This document shows, one piece after another, positions 25,264 to 35,470 of a stretch of 64,000 nt of DNA. This stretch comes from Chitinophaga rhizophila (GTDB lineage: Bacteria; Bacteroidota; Bacteroidia; Chitinophagales; Chitinophagaceae). Position numbers and translations under genes: made by a program. Numbering within the stretch: position 1 is the first letter of the stretch; each line of letters opens with the position of its first letter. The stretch covers positions 1,240,001 through 1,304,000 of the forward strand of contig NZ_JAICCF010000001.1 in assembly GCF_019492185.1 (NCBI RefSeq), read 5' to 3'. The notes beneath the pieces were generated by a model. It ran no database searches, was not told the origin of the DNA, and was given only the letters and a program-made list of their open reading frames with translations.

Positions 25264-27810
25264 TTAAAAATCAAATCTGACACGTCCCCTGATACCCCAA
25301 TTGGAAATGAGAGGGTTGTCCAGATAAGTAAACCTCTTTACCAGGTCAAGCCTGAGTAATTTGAATATGTTGGCAATACCTACGCTACCTTCAATATATG
25401 GCTGTTTGCCTAATGTATAGGTAATTGGTGTGCCATCTGTATACTTCGAGAACTGTATCATAGAAGGATCCAGTCTCGGATCATTGTCTCTGCTTAATCC
25501 ACCGTATAACACCTTCACCGCAGCGACCTCACGTAATTTCAATTTTCTCAGCAAAGGTATTTTATTGAAGATAAAACCGTTGAAGTTATGGTCAATATTT
25601 ATGCCTGCATAACGGTCACTTACAAATTCCAGGAAGTTCATCAGGTTATATGACTGCAACTGGTAAGCATATGTCTGGTTCGCTCTGTGGATAGTCAGCA
25701 ATGGATATGGCACTTTGCCGAAGATGTAACCGCCCTCCACTACCACTTCACTGTAGCCCAGCTGCGACATATACACCATTTTATAGATATTCAGGGAGAT
25801 GTTCTGATAGTTGTATCCGCTGTTGAACAATCCTTTTACCCCCGCAATTGCTCTGAATGTAAAAATAGGATATTTGTTGGGGATGGGTATTCTGAAGTTC
25901 TTACCCTGATAGAACTCTTCATGCGGTGCCCATCTTACTTCCAGTGACAGTTCTGCCGTAGCAATCCGCTTTACGCTATCTGCCATACCAGTCCCTTTAT
26001 AATACGACAGCGTGCCCGCCGGAGACTGCCTCCAATGTTTGAAACCCAGCTGGAATGCCGAATGATTATCAAACTCATGGAGATAGTTCAGTCTAAAGAT
26101 GTCATTATAGAGCCACTTGTCGTTGTTACCACGCTTAAATGACAGCAGGAAGTTATCTTCCTGTACAAACTGCAGTTCCTGACCCGGAATCTTGGTATCG
26201 TGCTGATAGCTGGCTTTAATAGCGCGTACCGGCCACTGGTATACCGACTTGTGGTTGAAGGCATAAGAACCGCCGAAGTAATACTTCCACCGCTGGTCTT
26301 TGAAACCGTAAGCGGTATAACCTTCCAGATAGATGCTCTTACTGAATTTTGGCGTGGTTCTGCCCCCCAGTCTCAGACGGAAGCCTTCTACCGGGTTGAA
26401 ATTATAGAAGGTATTTACCGGTCCTACCTCAAATTTTGTCCCTACACTCTTCCATCCTGCCAGCAGGAAAGTGATTATATCCATCGTACGCTTGAAGGAC
26501 TTCATATTCTGCAGGCTGTCAATATTCTGGTACACCTTGGTTTCTGCCGTTGTAAGGGTATCATGCCTGTGGGCCATCCAGAAGCTGTCCGGCTTGGCCG
26601 TCTCATTCTCATTTTCCACTACTGGGCTGCCTGCGTAAAAGGCTTCCGGCATAGGTTTATTAATAACCATGTCCTTGATAGATACAGTACGTTCACCGTA
26701 TAAACCACTGCTACCCTTAAACAGGCCGAAATCGGCCATCAGTGTATTCTTATTCATGAAATACCGCCCGTCAGGAGTCTTTTCAAAATCCATATACAGA
26801 TGAAAATCACGGATAAAGTTCAGGTTGATCTCCTTATTGGCAGTCATATCTGCTTTCTGAATGGCATAATTACCGTCCAGCGTAATGTACAGTTTACCTT
26901 CCAGGAGGCGGTCCATCTTGTTACGCGGATAGAACTCCAGCACTATCAGCTTTGAACTGTCGGCCGTAGTGATGGTATCTGCTATGTAGTACCTGTAGAA
27001 GGTCGGACCTGCGTTGGCAATCGGACTGAGGAACTGATTAGTAAACAACATCATGTTGTTGTCATAGATATCCACACTCTGGTAGATATGGTTCAGATAG
27101 GCGCTCAGGCCACGGTTGTCGATATAGTTTTCAAAGCTGACTTTCTTATCTGCTTTGATGATTGTTTTCTTCTTTTCAGGATCCCGGCGGAAGTATACAT
27201 CTGCCAGTTTCTCTTCCAGGTACATAGGCAGGAGCGAACGTCCTTCCAGTTTGGTTGTATCCTGGTTCTCAAAAACGAACTGATATTTGCGGGTAAAACG
27301 GCTGTTACGGATCTTATCAGAGAGGTTACTCAATGCAAACTCCAGTTTCTCGTACTGGTTATAGTTGGCATAGTCGTAATGTTCCATCCTGTTCTTTGAC
27401 TTATTGTCAATAACCAGTCGGATCAGCTCTACAGCCGGATTGTCTTTATTACGGTACCGTTCTTTCTTACGCTTTACGACAAACTCGCTCAAAGTTTTTG
27501 CGCTGCTCTCTAGTACAGCGTTCCTAACCTGCTCCTGGCCGGGTTTGATACGTATGGTAACTGCTTTATATCCCATGAGGGAAAAGCGTAAACTATCTTT
27601 TGGGCTGTCAAACTGTAATTCGTATCTTCCTGCAGCATCTGTGACCATACCGAACGCTGTTCCCGGCACAAACACGCTTACAAATGGTAACGGGGCACCT
27701 GACTTATCCGTAACAAGCCCCTTTACTCTCGTTGTTTGTGCAAATACTGAACTAAAGCCAAGCGTAAGCAATAACAAAAGACCTAAACCGATATTTTTAC
27801 TACCATTCAT
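25264..27810 (-). CDS. DUF5686/carboxypeptidase-like outer-membrane protein
   Basis: 848 residues with a signal peptide (cleavage near VFA-Q, residue 25). Residues about 27-115 are a carboxypeptidase-regulatory-like beta domain (VKGLVTDKSGAPLPFVSVFV), followed by the DUF5686 region. The second half alternates aromatic beta strands and ends in Phe (RVRFDF), as expected for an outer-membrane barrel. There is no plug domain or TonB box, so it is not a normal TonB receptor. It sits in the middle of the sphingolipid operon, 10 bases after the GtrA gene, which makes it a candidate for lipid placement or export at the outer membrane. That role is inference; no member of the family has a function I can cite. 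Confidence 0.75.
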   Translation of the reverse strand: MNGSKNIGLGLLLLLTLGFSSVFAQTTRVKGLVTDKSGAPLPFVSVFVPGTAFGMVTDAAGRYELQFDSPKDSLRFSLMGYKAVTIRIKPGQEQVRNAVLESSAKTLSEFVVKRKKERYRNKDNPAVELIRLVIDNKSKNRMEHYDYANYNQYEKLEFALSNLSDKIRNSRFTRKYQFVFENQDTTKLEGRSLLPMYLEEKLADVYFRRDPEKKKTIIKADKKVSFENYIDNRGLSAYLNHIYQSVDIYDNNMMLFTNQFLSPIANAGPTFYRYYIADTITTADSSKLIVLEFYPRNKMDRLLEGKLYITLDGNYAIQKADMTANKEINLNFIRDFHLYMDFEKTPDGRYFMNKNTLMADFGLFKGSSGLYGERTVSIKDMVINKPMPEAFYAGSPVVENENETAKPDSFWMAHRHDTLTTAETKVYQNIDSLQNMKSFKRTMDIITFLLAGWKSVGTKFEVGPVNTFYNFNPVEGFRLRLGGRTTPKFSKSIYLEGYTAYGFKDQRWKYYFGGSYAFNHKSVYQWPVRAIKASYQHDTKIPGQELQFVQEDNFLLSFKRGNNDKWLYNDIFRLNYLHEFDNHSAFQLGFKHWRQSPAGTLSYYKGTGMADSVKRIATAELSLEVRWAPHEEFYQGKNFRIPIPNKYPIFTFRAIAGVKGLFNSGYNYQNISLNIYKMVYMSQLGYSEVVVEGGYIFGKVPYPLLTIHRANQTYAYQLQSYNLMNFLEFVSDRYAGINIDHNFNGFIFNKIPLLRKLKLREVAAVKVLYGGLSRDNDPRLDPSMIQFSKYTDGTPITYTLGKQPYIEGSVGIANIFKLLRLDLVKRFTYLDNPLISNWGIRGRVRFDF

Positions 27811-27820
27811 CTAACTAACA

Positions 27821-28222
27821 TCATTTAAAAACGAATCGCTTCTGCATTATATAACTGTAAGTAAAACCAACCAGCAGCGAAACTGACATTTTAACGGCGG
27901 ACAGTCTGAACAGATCTTCCTTACTGGAAATGCTGTGCCATCCTGTAAAATGCAGTATCAGCCACACTCCTGCTGTATTTAACAGCATATTTCCCACCCA
28001 GGTGATACCATAGCGCAATGCCTGCCCTCCTATTGCTCCTTTTTCCCGGTTAAAAACCCATTGCCTGTTAATCATAAAATTAGCAATACCTCCAGCCAGG
28101 GCGCCGACGACATTTACATCGGCTGACCATGAATGAGCCAGTGCTGAAAGCAGGATTACTACTGTATAATCCACGCCCGTTGCTATCAATGACGAGGCCT
28201 GAGCCTTTAAAAATTTTATCAT
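27821..28222 (-). CDS. GtrA-like four-helix membrane protein
   Basis: 133 residues, four transmembrane helices, with GtrA features: DYTVVILLSALAH in helix 1, GGIANFMINRQWVFN between helices 2 and 3, and SYIMQKRFVFK at the C-terminus. GtrA proteins are thought to help move polyprenyl-phosphate-linked sugars across the inner membrane. Start overlaps the PgpA-like gene by 4 bases, so it is part of the lipid operon. A role in flipping an inositol lipid or adding a glycan to the headgroup is possible but unproven. Confidence 0.75.
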   Translation of the reverse strand: MIKFLKAQASSLIATGVDYTVVILLSALAHSWSADVNVVGALAGGIANFMINRQWVFNREKGAIGGQALRYGITWVGNMLLNTAGVWLILHFTGWHSISSKEDLFRLSAVKMSVSLLVGFTYSYIMQKRFVFK

Positions 28223-28683
28223 CCTCCAAATAAGTTACTGTGATACGCAATCTGCAGTAACAAGTTTGTATAAAGTCCCGCTATCACATCATCCATCATT
28301 ACCCCCCAGCCACCTGGCAGTTGCTCGGTGCGGCGTATTAATAATGGCTTACGGATATCAAAGAACCTGAATAATACCAGTCCGGCCAGTATATAACCAT
28401 ATGTAACAGGTATGAACAGCAAGCTGAAACACATACCAGCCACTTCGTCTATCACCACCTTCTTGTCATCCTTGCCCCAGTAAGGTTCTACCGCTGTACC
28501 AGACCATACGCCAAGCAGGGTTACTGCGATTGTAAACACCAGCGGCCAAATATCAGATATTGCACTACCAGCCAGTGCAAGATACCAGCAAACTGCGGTG
28601 ACAGCCGCTGCGACTGTTCCCCCGCCTTTACCAATGTAACCTATACCCAGGCTGGTAGCCATTAATTTATGAATCCGGATCAT
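28219..28683 (-). CDS. PgpA-family lipid phosphatase, predicted phosphatidylinositol-phosphate phosphatase
   Basis: 154 residues, four helices. PgpA motifs are complete: GKDDKKVVIDEVAGM (70-84), FRFFDIRKPLLIR (105-117) and GGWGVMMDD (124-132). PgpA in E. coli removes phosphate from phosphatidylglycerol phosphate. Here the neighbours make inositol phosphate and its lipid, so the substrate is more likely phosphatidylinositol phosphate, as described for the inositol-lipid cluster of Bacteroides. Overlaps both neighbours by 4 bases (ATGA type), showing tight operon structure. A conventional PgpA function cannot be ruled out. Confidence 0.8.
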   Translation of the reverse strand: MIRIHKLMATSLGIGYIGKGGGTVAAAVTAVCWYLALAGSAISDIWPLVFTIAVTLLGVWSGTAVEPYWGKDDKKVVIDEVAGMCFSLLFIPVTYGYILAGLVLFRFFDIRKPLLIRRTEQLPGGWGVMMDDVIAGLYTNLLLQIAYHSNLFGG

Positions 28684-30005
28684 CCTTCGTTTAAAATTCC
28701 ATCATAATAATCCAGACCCAGGTGTGTGATCAGATCTTCTCCCATCAGGTAACGCAGTGTATTCTGCAGTTTAATCAGCTGTTTGAAGATATCATGCTCT
28801 GGACGCAGTCCCGGAGCCGTCTGCGGAGACTTCAGGTAAAAAGACAGCCACTCCTGGATGCCGCTCATACCCGCACGCTTAGCAAAGTCAATAAACAATG
28901 CCAGATCCAGTACTATCGGTGCTGCCAATATGGAGTCACGGCACAGGAAGTTGATCTTGATCTGCATCTTATAACCCATCCAGCCTACGATATCAATGTT
29001 ATCCCAGCTTTCCTTGTTATCCTTGCGCGGCGGATAATAATTGATCCTGATCTTATGGTACATATCACCATACAGCTCAGGATTTTCATCCGGCAACAGA
29101 ATATCTTCCAGTACGCCCAGTTTAGAAACTTCTTTAGTTTTGAAGTTATCCGGATCGTCCAGTACCCATCCATCACGGTTACCCAGGATGTTGGTAGAGA
29201 ACCAGCCTTCCATGCCCAGTGCGCGGGCAGAAAGACCAGGAGCCAGAATTGTCTTCATCAGCGTCTGTCCTGTTTTAAAGTCTTTACCTGCAATCGGTGT
29301 TTTTGTCTTTTTGGACAGTTCCACCAGTGCCGGAATGTCACAGGTCAGGTTTGGAGCGCCGTTTGCGAAAGGCACACCCAAAGTAAGCGCCGCATAAGCA
29401 TAGATCATACTTGGCGCAATACGAGGATCGTTATCTTTCAGCCCTTGCTCAAAAGCAGCGAGGGACATATGCACATCTGCTGCTTCATGATAGATCTCGG
29501 TAGAACCGCACCATACCATTACTACGCGGTCACATCCTTTCTCCTGCTGGAAATTCTTTATATCATCTATTACGGCCTGTGCGAGGTCATAACGGGTCTT
29601 ATAATCCTTAACGTGTGTACCGTCAAGGTTTTTAACAAAGTTTTTATCGAAAGCCGCCTTCATTGGAATAATAGATTCCAGTGCTGGTCTGATGGCTTCC
29701 AGCTGAAATTTATCCAGTACTTCTGCTTTAACAGCTGCGGTGTATACGTTATCTTCGTACACATCCCAACCACCGAATACCAGATCATCCAGATTTGCTA
29801 ACGGAACAAATTCTTTTATGAGTGGATTTCTGTTTTCAGTTCTTTTACCCAGACGGATATGTCCCATCTGAGCTACCGAACCAATAGGCTTTGAAAGCCC
29901 TTTCTTAATAGACTCAACCCCGGCGATGAATGTTGTGGCCACCGCGCCAAGGCCAGGCATTAAAACACCCAGTTTCCCTTTTGCTTCTTTAATTTGTTGT
30001 TTCAT
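28680..30005 (-). CDS. ino1: Inositol-3-phosphate synthase
   Basis: 441 residues. It converts glucose-6-phosphate to 1D-myo-inositol 3-phosphate with bound NAD+. Visible motifs: the NAD-binding GLGAVATT (18-25), CGSTE (166-170), GKDFKTGQTLMKT (240-252) and NILGNRDG (272-279), in the same order as in archaeal and actinobacterial enzymes. Length is that of the short bacterial form (eukaryotic enzymes are about 510). It lies 36 bases after the CerR gene and overlaps the PgpA-like gene by 4 bases. It supplies the inositol headgroup for the lipid pathway of this operon. Confidence 0.92.
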   Translation of the reverse strand: MKQQIKEAKGKLGVLMPGLGAVATTFIAGVESIKKGLSKPIGSVAQMGHIRLGKRTENRNPLIKEFVPLANLDDLVFGGWDVYEDNVYTAAVKAEVLDKFQLEAIRPALESIIPMKAAFDKNFVKNLDGTHVKDYKTRYDLAQAVIDDIKNFQQEKGCDRVVMVWCGSTEIYHEAADVHMSLAAFEQGLKDNDPRIAPSMIYAYAALTLGVPFANGAPNLTCDIPALVELSKKTKTPIAGKDFKTGQTLMKTILAPGLSARALGMEGWFSTNILGNRDGWVLDDPDNFKTKEVSKLGVLEDILLPDENPELYGDMYHKIRINYYPPRKDNKESWDNIDIVGWMGYKMQIKINFLCRDSILAAPIVLDLALFIDFAKRAGMSGIQEWLSFYLKSPQTAPGLRPEHDIFKQLIKLQNTLRYLMGEDLITHLGLDYYDGILNEG

Positions 30006-30041
30006 AACAATTGTTAGACTTTATGTTTCTGTGTTAATCTT

Positions 30042-31025
30042 CTACAACCATTTGTTCGCCGCATACCAGTCCAACGTTTCCTGCATACCTTTTTCAAGGT
30101 TATAACGGGGACGATAGCCCAGATCATTTTTGAGTCTTTCTATATTGCAATTCCAGTTAGCCGCTGTCAGTTCGTTGAGTTTATCCTTATTCAGTAAGGG
30201 AGCGCCACGACTCACCTTTTCCGATATAACGGCAACGAGTTTTATGACAGGTAAAGGCAGATGGATACGAATTGTGCGCAGCTTCAGATGGCTTTTGATG
30301 ATTGCCGCAAGGGCATAACGATCATAAGCGTTTCCGTCAGAGATATTGTATGCTACTCCTGACACCTGAGATTCCAGGGCCAGTATAGCAGCCGTCGCGA
30401 GATCTTTCACATACACAAAACTCAGCCACTGGGCGCCTCTGCCCATATAAGGTTCCAAACCCCGCCTGAATGTTTTGAACAATACGAAAAGGTCTCTCTC
30501 TCTTGGCCCATATACTGCAGTGGGCCTTAATATTACCCAGGGTACGCTTGAAACAGCACCCAGGAATTGTTCCGCCAGCAGTTTGCTTCTTCCATAATTG
30601 GTAACTGGTCGGGGGGTTACCACATCGGGCAATGGCCAGTTGGCGTCATATGCGATGGGGCCAACAGCCGCCAGACTGCTGATAAATAAAAACTTCTTAA
30701 GAGGTATGCCTGATTCACTGACTGCCATCGCCAGGTTTTGGGTATACCCTGCATTAACCTTATTATATTCGTCTAAAGACCTTGCTTTTGTTATTCCTGC
30801 ACCGTGAATGATATAATCAAACCGGTATTCTTTCATCATTGCTATCAGCGCTTCTTTGCTGCTGAAATCGGGATATACATAATTCACCTGTAAGTCAGAC
30901 AGATGAGCAACATTGCTGGATGCACGAACAGCAGCGTAAACCTCCATTCCTGCCTGCAGCGCCGCCTCAACCAGATGATATCCCACAAAACCGCTGGCGC
31001 CAGTTATCAGTACGCGAGGTGTCAT
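30042..31025 (-). CDS. cerR: NAD-dependent epimerase-family reductase, CerR-like
   Basis: 327 residues, extended short-chain dehydrogenase. GASGFVG (9-15) binds NAD(P); Ser116/Ser117 and YGRSK (Tyr144, Lys148) are the catalytic residues. On its own this fold could be a sugar epimerase, but it sits directly behind serine palmitoyltransferase and the GNAT acyltransferase, as does the CerR reductase of the bacterial ceramide pathway described in Caulobacter, which reduces the 3-keto group of ceramide. Overlaps the GNAT gene by 4 bases. Reductase class is firm; the CerR role follows from context. Confidence 0.75.
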   Translation of the reverse strand: MTPRVLITGASGFVGYHLVEAALQAGMEVYAAVRASSNVAHLSDLQVNYVYPDFSSKEALIAMMKEYRFDYIIHGAGITKARSLDEYNKVNAGYTQNLAMAVSESGIPLKKFLFISSLAAVGPIAYDANWPLPDVVTPRPVTNYGRSKLLAEQFLGAVSSVPWVILRPTAVYGPRERDLFVLFKTFRRGLEPYMGRGAQWLSFVYVKDLATAAILALESQVSGVAYNISDGNAYDRYALAAIIKSHLKLRTIRIHLPLPVIKLVAVISEKVSRGAPLLNKDKLNELTAANWNCNIERLKNDLGYRPRYNLEKGMQETLDWYAANKWL

Positions 31026-32200
31026 ATATCTTTTTCGTAAATCCTGTATCTCCGGTAAGGCTCCGCATCAATACCTTTCATCGCCGCATTCATCAACTCA
31101 TTATTTTCAAGTATCCACGAGCCTTCACCATACTCAATTCCTTTCTCTCTGCCTGTCTTCATTAATTCGCCATACAGACAGGCATCTATACCAAGTTTGC
31201 GGTATTCCTCCAGTACGCCCAAAGTAAGTACCCTTACACCATTGATCTTCTTCTTCCCTAATAACAGTTTAAAGATTCCCGTAGGCAATAACCGGCCTCT
31301 TTTTATCTTGATCAGGATCTGATTAATATCAGGCAAGGCAAGTGCAAAACCTACCGGTCTGCCTTCCTCTTCTGCCAGAAAACAGAAATCAGGATCCAGA
31401 ATGAGCTTAAGATCTTTTGCCAGATATTCAAATTCCTTATCCGTCATCGGTACAAAACCAAGGTTTTTATCCCACGCACTGTTATAGATAAATTGAATCT
31501 TTTTTACTTCTTCGTTAAAGTTCTTCACATTCACCTTACGAATAGTAATGTTACGTCTGGACAATCTTTCCTTTAGTACATTCATTATTTTGAACGGACG
31601 ATCGTTCATGTACTTGGGAATGATTTTATAAGCAAGCAGGGACACATGTTCCTGCAACCCTGCCTGCTCAATTAATTTACCATAGTATGGAGGATTATAG
31701 GGCATCATGATTACCGGCGGACCATCAAATCCTTCTATCAGCAGACCGCAGGTCTCGTTGGTAGAAAAGTTAACAGGGCCTATCATGGTGCTCAGCTTAC
31801 GCTCTTTCAGCCATTGTGTAGCCGTCTGGAACAAAGCCTGACTTACTTTCTCATCATTGATTGTCTCAAAGAATCCGAAAAAGCCGTCGTTCTTTTTATT
31901 GAAAGTATTGTGATTCTTATTATCTATGGCTGCAATCCTCCCTACAATCTTATTCCCCCTCAAGGCAAGAAATGCCTGTAACTGAGAATGTTCATGAAAG
32001 GGATGCTTCCCCGGACTAAGCAGATCGCGCTGAGCGATGAACAGCTCCGGCACATAATTCTTATCGTGCTTATAAAGATCATGTGGAAAATCAATAAACT
32101 GTGCCAGCTGCTTTTTGGTAGTAACCGGTATTACTGTTACCGCCGCGCCGCCAGACACCGAAGCATGTACCGTCTGCTGAGAGGTTTGCAAAGTTTCCAT
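31022..32200 (-). CDS. bcerS: GNAT-fold acyltransferase, bacterial ceramide synthase-like
   Basis: 392 residues. The C-terminal half has a GNAT fold with the acyl-CoA-binding segment LGVLEEYRKLGIDACLY (about 328-343). The N-terminal half (VIPVTTKKQLAQFIDFPHDLY, then GPVNFSTNETCGLLIEGFD, then MMPYNPPYY) is typical of a large Bacteroidetes/Proteobacteria family whose member in Caulobacter (bCerS) links an acyl chain to 3-ketosphinganine. No sequence is shared with eukaryotic ceramide synthases. Its start codon directly abuts the spt stop codon. The ceramide synthase role is inferred from this family link and gene order. Confidence 0.75.
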   Translation of the reverse strand: METLQTSQQTVHASVSGGAAVTVIPVTTKKQLAQFIDFPHDLYKHDKNYVPELFIAQRDLLSPGKHPFHEHSQLQAFLALRGNKIVGRIAAIDNKNHNTFNKKNDGFFGFFETINDEKVSQALFQTATQWLKERKLSTMIGPVNFSTNETCGLLIEGFDGPPVIMMPYNPPYYGKLIEQAGLQEHVSLLAYKIIPKYMNDRPFKIMNVLKERLSRRNITIRKVNVKNFNEEVKKIQFIYNSAWDKNLGFVPMTDKEFEYLAKDLKLILDPDFCFLAEEEGRPVGFALALPDINQILIKIKRGRLLPTGIFKLLLGKKKINGVRVLTLGVLEEYRKLGIDACLYGELMKTGREKGIEYGEGSWILENNELMNAAMKGIDAEPYRRYRIYEKDI

Positions 32201-33418
<1,218 letters not shown>

Positions 33419-33430
33419 TTAAGCTGTTGT

Positions 33431-33468
33431 ATAATCTTATACTATTTTACGCGAAAGTATAAGATTAT
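33431..33468 (-). promoter_or_regulatory. Leader hairpin or operator upstream of spt
   Basis: Perfect 12-bp inverted repeat (33431-33442 with 33457-33468) separated by 14 bases. It ends 24 bases before the spt ATG and lies downstream of the predicted transcription start, so it could fold in the mRNA leader or act as a second protein site. Confidence 0.5.
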
Positions 33469-33471
33469 TGT

Positions 33472-33489
33472 TCTGAAAACGTTTTCAGA
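33472..33489. promoter_or_regulatory. 18-bp perfect palindrome, LacI-type operator candidate
   Basis: TCTGAAAACGTTTTCAGA is a perfect palindrome with the central CG typical of LacI-family operators. It lies 2 bases downstream of the predicted spt -7 element and would cover the transcription start. No LacI-family gene is in the window. Confidence 0.55.
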
Positions 33490-33491
33490 TT

Positions 33492-33499
33492 CAAATTTA
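33492..33499 (-). promoter_or_regulatory. Candidate -7 element TAAATTTG for the sphingolipid operon
   Basis: Exact TAnnTTTG match on the minus strand, 85 bases upstream of the spt ATG. A -33 TTTG at normal spacing is not seen, which would fit a regulated promoter. Confidence 0.45.
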
Positions 33500-34110
33500 T
33501 ATATTGAACACTAAAAATTTGCAGTGATTTGACGACGGTAAGTTGATAATCCCCCCGCAAACATGCAGTGTCTAATAATTATGTCAATCAAGCACGAAAA
33601 CTACCCAACGGAAGTCTCCTAACTTTCTAACAGTATGCAAGTTGCGGTTTAAACTAATTAGCTTTTGTAGCTACGGGTTCGAACGAAACAATAGGTGATA
33701 GTGGTGGTCTAACAGCGTATCTGGTTGTGGTTTAAGGCAGATTCATAAGCCGATTTTACACAAGTTAAACCGGAATGACGGCACCAAATTAGGAAAAATT
33801 TTCAAATAAGCACCAAAAATACTGGGTGCTACCACGAAAATATTACATATATACAACAAATGGATAATTCCCACATCTTTTAGATAACCGGCTCATCTAT
33901 TTAACTAATTGATTAATAATCAAAGCTCCCTGCTTCTGCATAAAAAATAATTTGTCGGTCTTTTGTCCGCTTCCGCTCGGAGGTTTAAACTTTTGTCTGC
34001 CTCCTATTGTCTATTATATGCGATCAGATAAAGCGTTAGTTATAATAGGTACCACTTATTACCATAGCCAGGCATGATTTAGCCTAAGTACGAAGCCGAT
34101 TCGAACAAAG
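33500..34110. other. Gene-free AT-rich stretch
   Basis: About 610 bases upstream of the lipid operon with no believable reading frame on either strand. Two GTTCGAA-like motifs (near 33680 and 34100) recall tRNA T-loops but have no pairing stems. No clear function seen. Confidence 0.5.
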
Positions 34111-34404
34111 GACGAACTAGCGACGGCCAAGACGTGGACTTGATTATACCAGGCGACGGCTAAGCGACGAACTAACGACGGCCAACACGTGGACTTGATT
34201 ATACCAGGCGACGGCCAAGCGACGAACTAGCGACGGCTAAGACGTGGACTTGATTATACCAGGCGACGGCCAAGCGACGAACTAGCGACGGCCAAGACGT
34301 GGACTTGATTATACCAAGCGACGGCCAAGAGACGAACTAGCGACGGCCAAGACGTGGACTTGATTATACCAGGCGACGGCCAAGCGACGAACTAGCGACG
34401 GCCA
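34111..34404. repeat. 55-bp tandem repeat, five full copies and one partial
   Basis: Units start at 34111, 34166, 34221, 34276 and 34331, exactly 55 bases apart; a sixth begins at 34386 and breaks off after about 19 bases. Each unit begins GACGAACTAGCGACGGCCAA and contains ACGTGGACTTGATTATACC. The core GCGACGGCCAAG occurs twice per unit. Copies differ by only one to four bases. 55 is not a multiple of three and no frame stays open, so it is not a coding repeat. It is GC-richer than its surroundings. No internal hairpin of note. Function unknown. Confidence 0.9.
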
Positions 34405-34651
34405 GGCAATATAAAGTAGGAGTATACCAGTGAATGAATCAGGCGCAGCCCGGCCAGGCCTCATTCTTCACCCGCTGCTAGCCGGCCAGTAACCGTACAC
34501 TTACAACCAATATCGTCCCTGTCAGCAGAAAATAACGTAAATATTATTATATCTCACTACCTGATAAATAGAATCCGGCACTAAAAATGCAGGAGGTAAG
34601 CAAATTCTCCGATCACTGAACCAGATCTAATATTTTAAACTGTCAAACCAC
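34405..34651. other. Intergenic region before the 34652 gene
   Basis: About 250 bases between the repeat array and the next gene. No exact TAnnTTTG element found. Confidence 0.4.
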
Positions 34652-35248
34652 ATGACGCCAGGCATTACTGAACAACAATTCAACAAAATCTTAGACTTTC
34701 TTAAAGCTAATGCAGTTACCAACCCCGGATTACTACAGCAAATGGCTGAAAATCTGACTATTGAAATAGAATTGCGTACCAAAAAAGGCGCTGATTTTGA
34801 CACCGCCTTCCGCGACGCATGCCATGAATGGGAACAACAGAAATCATTGACTATCAACCGTAAAAAAGAGCGCCAATACCCGTACCCTTCATTTATGTCC
34901 GCTTCATTCCTGAACAAATTCCTCCTTTTTGCAGTTGCCATCTTACTGGCCGGCATCTACATGCAAATGGATCACCTGCTTATCCGGAAGATAGTTATTC
35001 TATCAGGCGCAGGACTCATTGGCTATATATACCTGCCCCTCCTGCTGCTCCATAGTCTCGATGAAGTAGCCGATAAAGCCAGACAAATAACCGGCTTTCT
35101 TGTACAGTTTGTATTGCTGCACGCAGGCATCGCCTACATACTAGACTGGCGCATGCATGCTTTCCTCGCCGTACTCGCCTTCCTGACCGGTATAGTATGG
35201 CTAATGGTATATGTAATTATACCCTCCCTGAAAACGAAAGAACATTAG
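34652..35248 (+). CDS. Small membrane protein of unknown function
   Basis: 198 residues. The first 75 residues are soluble and helical (TEQQFNKILDFLKANAV, then DFDTAFRDACHEWEQQ) and resemble in style the short N-terminal segments before permease domains, but I cannot name the family. Four transmembrane helices follow (about 88-104, 110-128, 143-160 and 166-188). No neighbour helps: the repeat array lies upstream and an unrelated secreted protein downstream. Codon use is like its neighbours, so it is likely a real gene. Confidence 0.6.
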   Translation: MTPGITEQQFNKILDFLKANAVTNPGLLQQMAENLTIEIELRTKKGADFDTAFRDACHEWEQQKSLTINRKKERQYPYPSFMSASFLNKFLLFAVAILLAGIYMQMDHLLIRKIVILSGAGLIGYIYLPLLLLHSLDEVADKARQITGFLVQFVLLHAGIAYILDWRMHAFLAVLAFLTGIVWLMVYVIIPSLKTKEH

Positions 35249-35470
35249 TCCTGACACTTGAAAAATTCCAGCATATGAATCCTGCATCAGGCGTTCGTTC
35301 TGATAAGGGTACTGAAATCTTTGCCCGATTCTTACACATTCACTACTAACCACTTACCTGTATCCTACATCACTTTTTTCCGGCGGCTACGTCTCCGGCA
35401 TATATATTGTATTACAATATTTGTATATTCATTTAAGCTAACTGATAGCTATACCAACAACATTACTGTC

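Noticed and set aside
28722..29801. 359-residue open frame antisense to the inositol synthase gene
   Set aside because: It is a shadow of ino1: Cys/His/Gln-rich composition with no domain, while the opposite strand encodes a well-conserved enzyme.
33670..33700. GGGTTCGAAC motif resembling a tRNA T-loop
   Set aside because: The flanking bases do not pair into a T-stem, and no acceptor, D or anticodon stem can be drawn around it. The similar motif near 34100 fails in the same way.
34111..34404. Repeat array as a CRISPR
   Set aside because: The units are directly adjacent and nearly identical along all 55 bases; there are no unique spacers and no cas genes.
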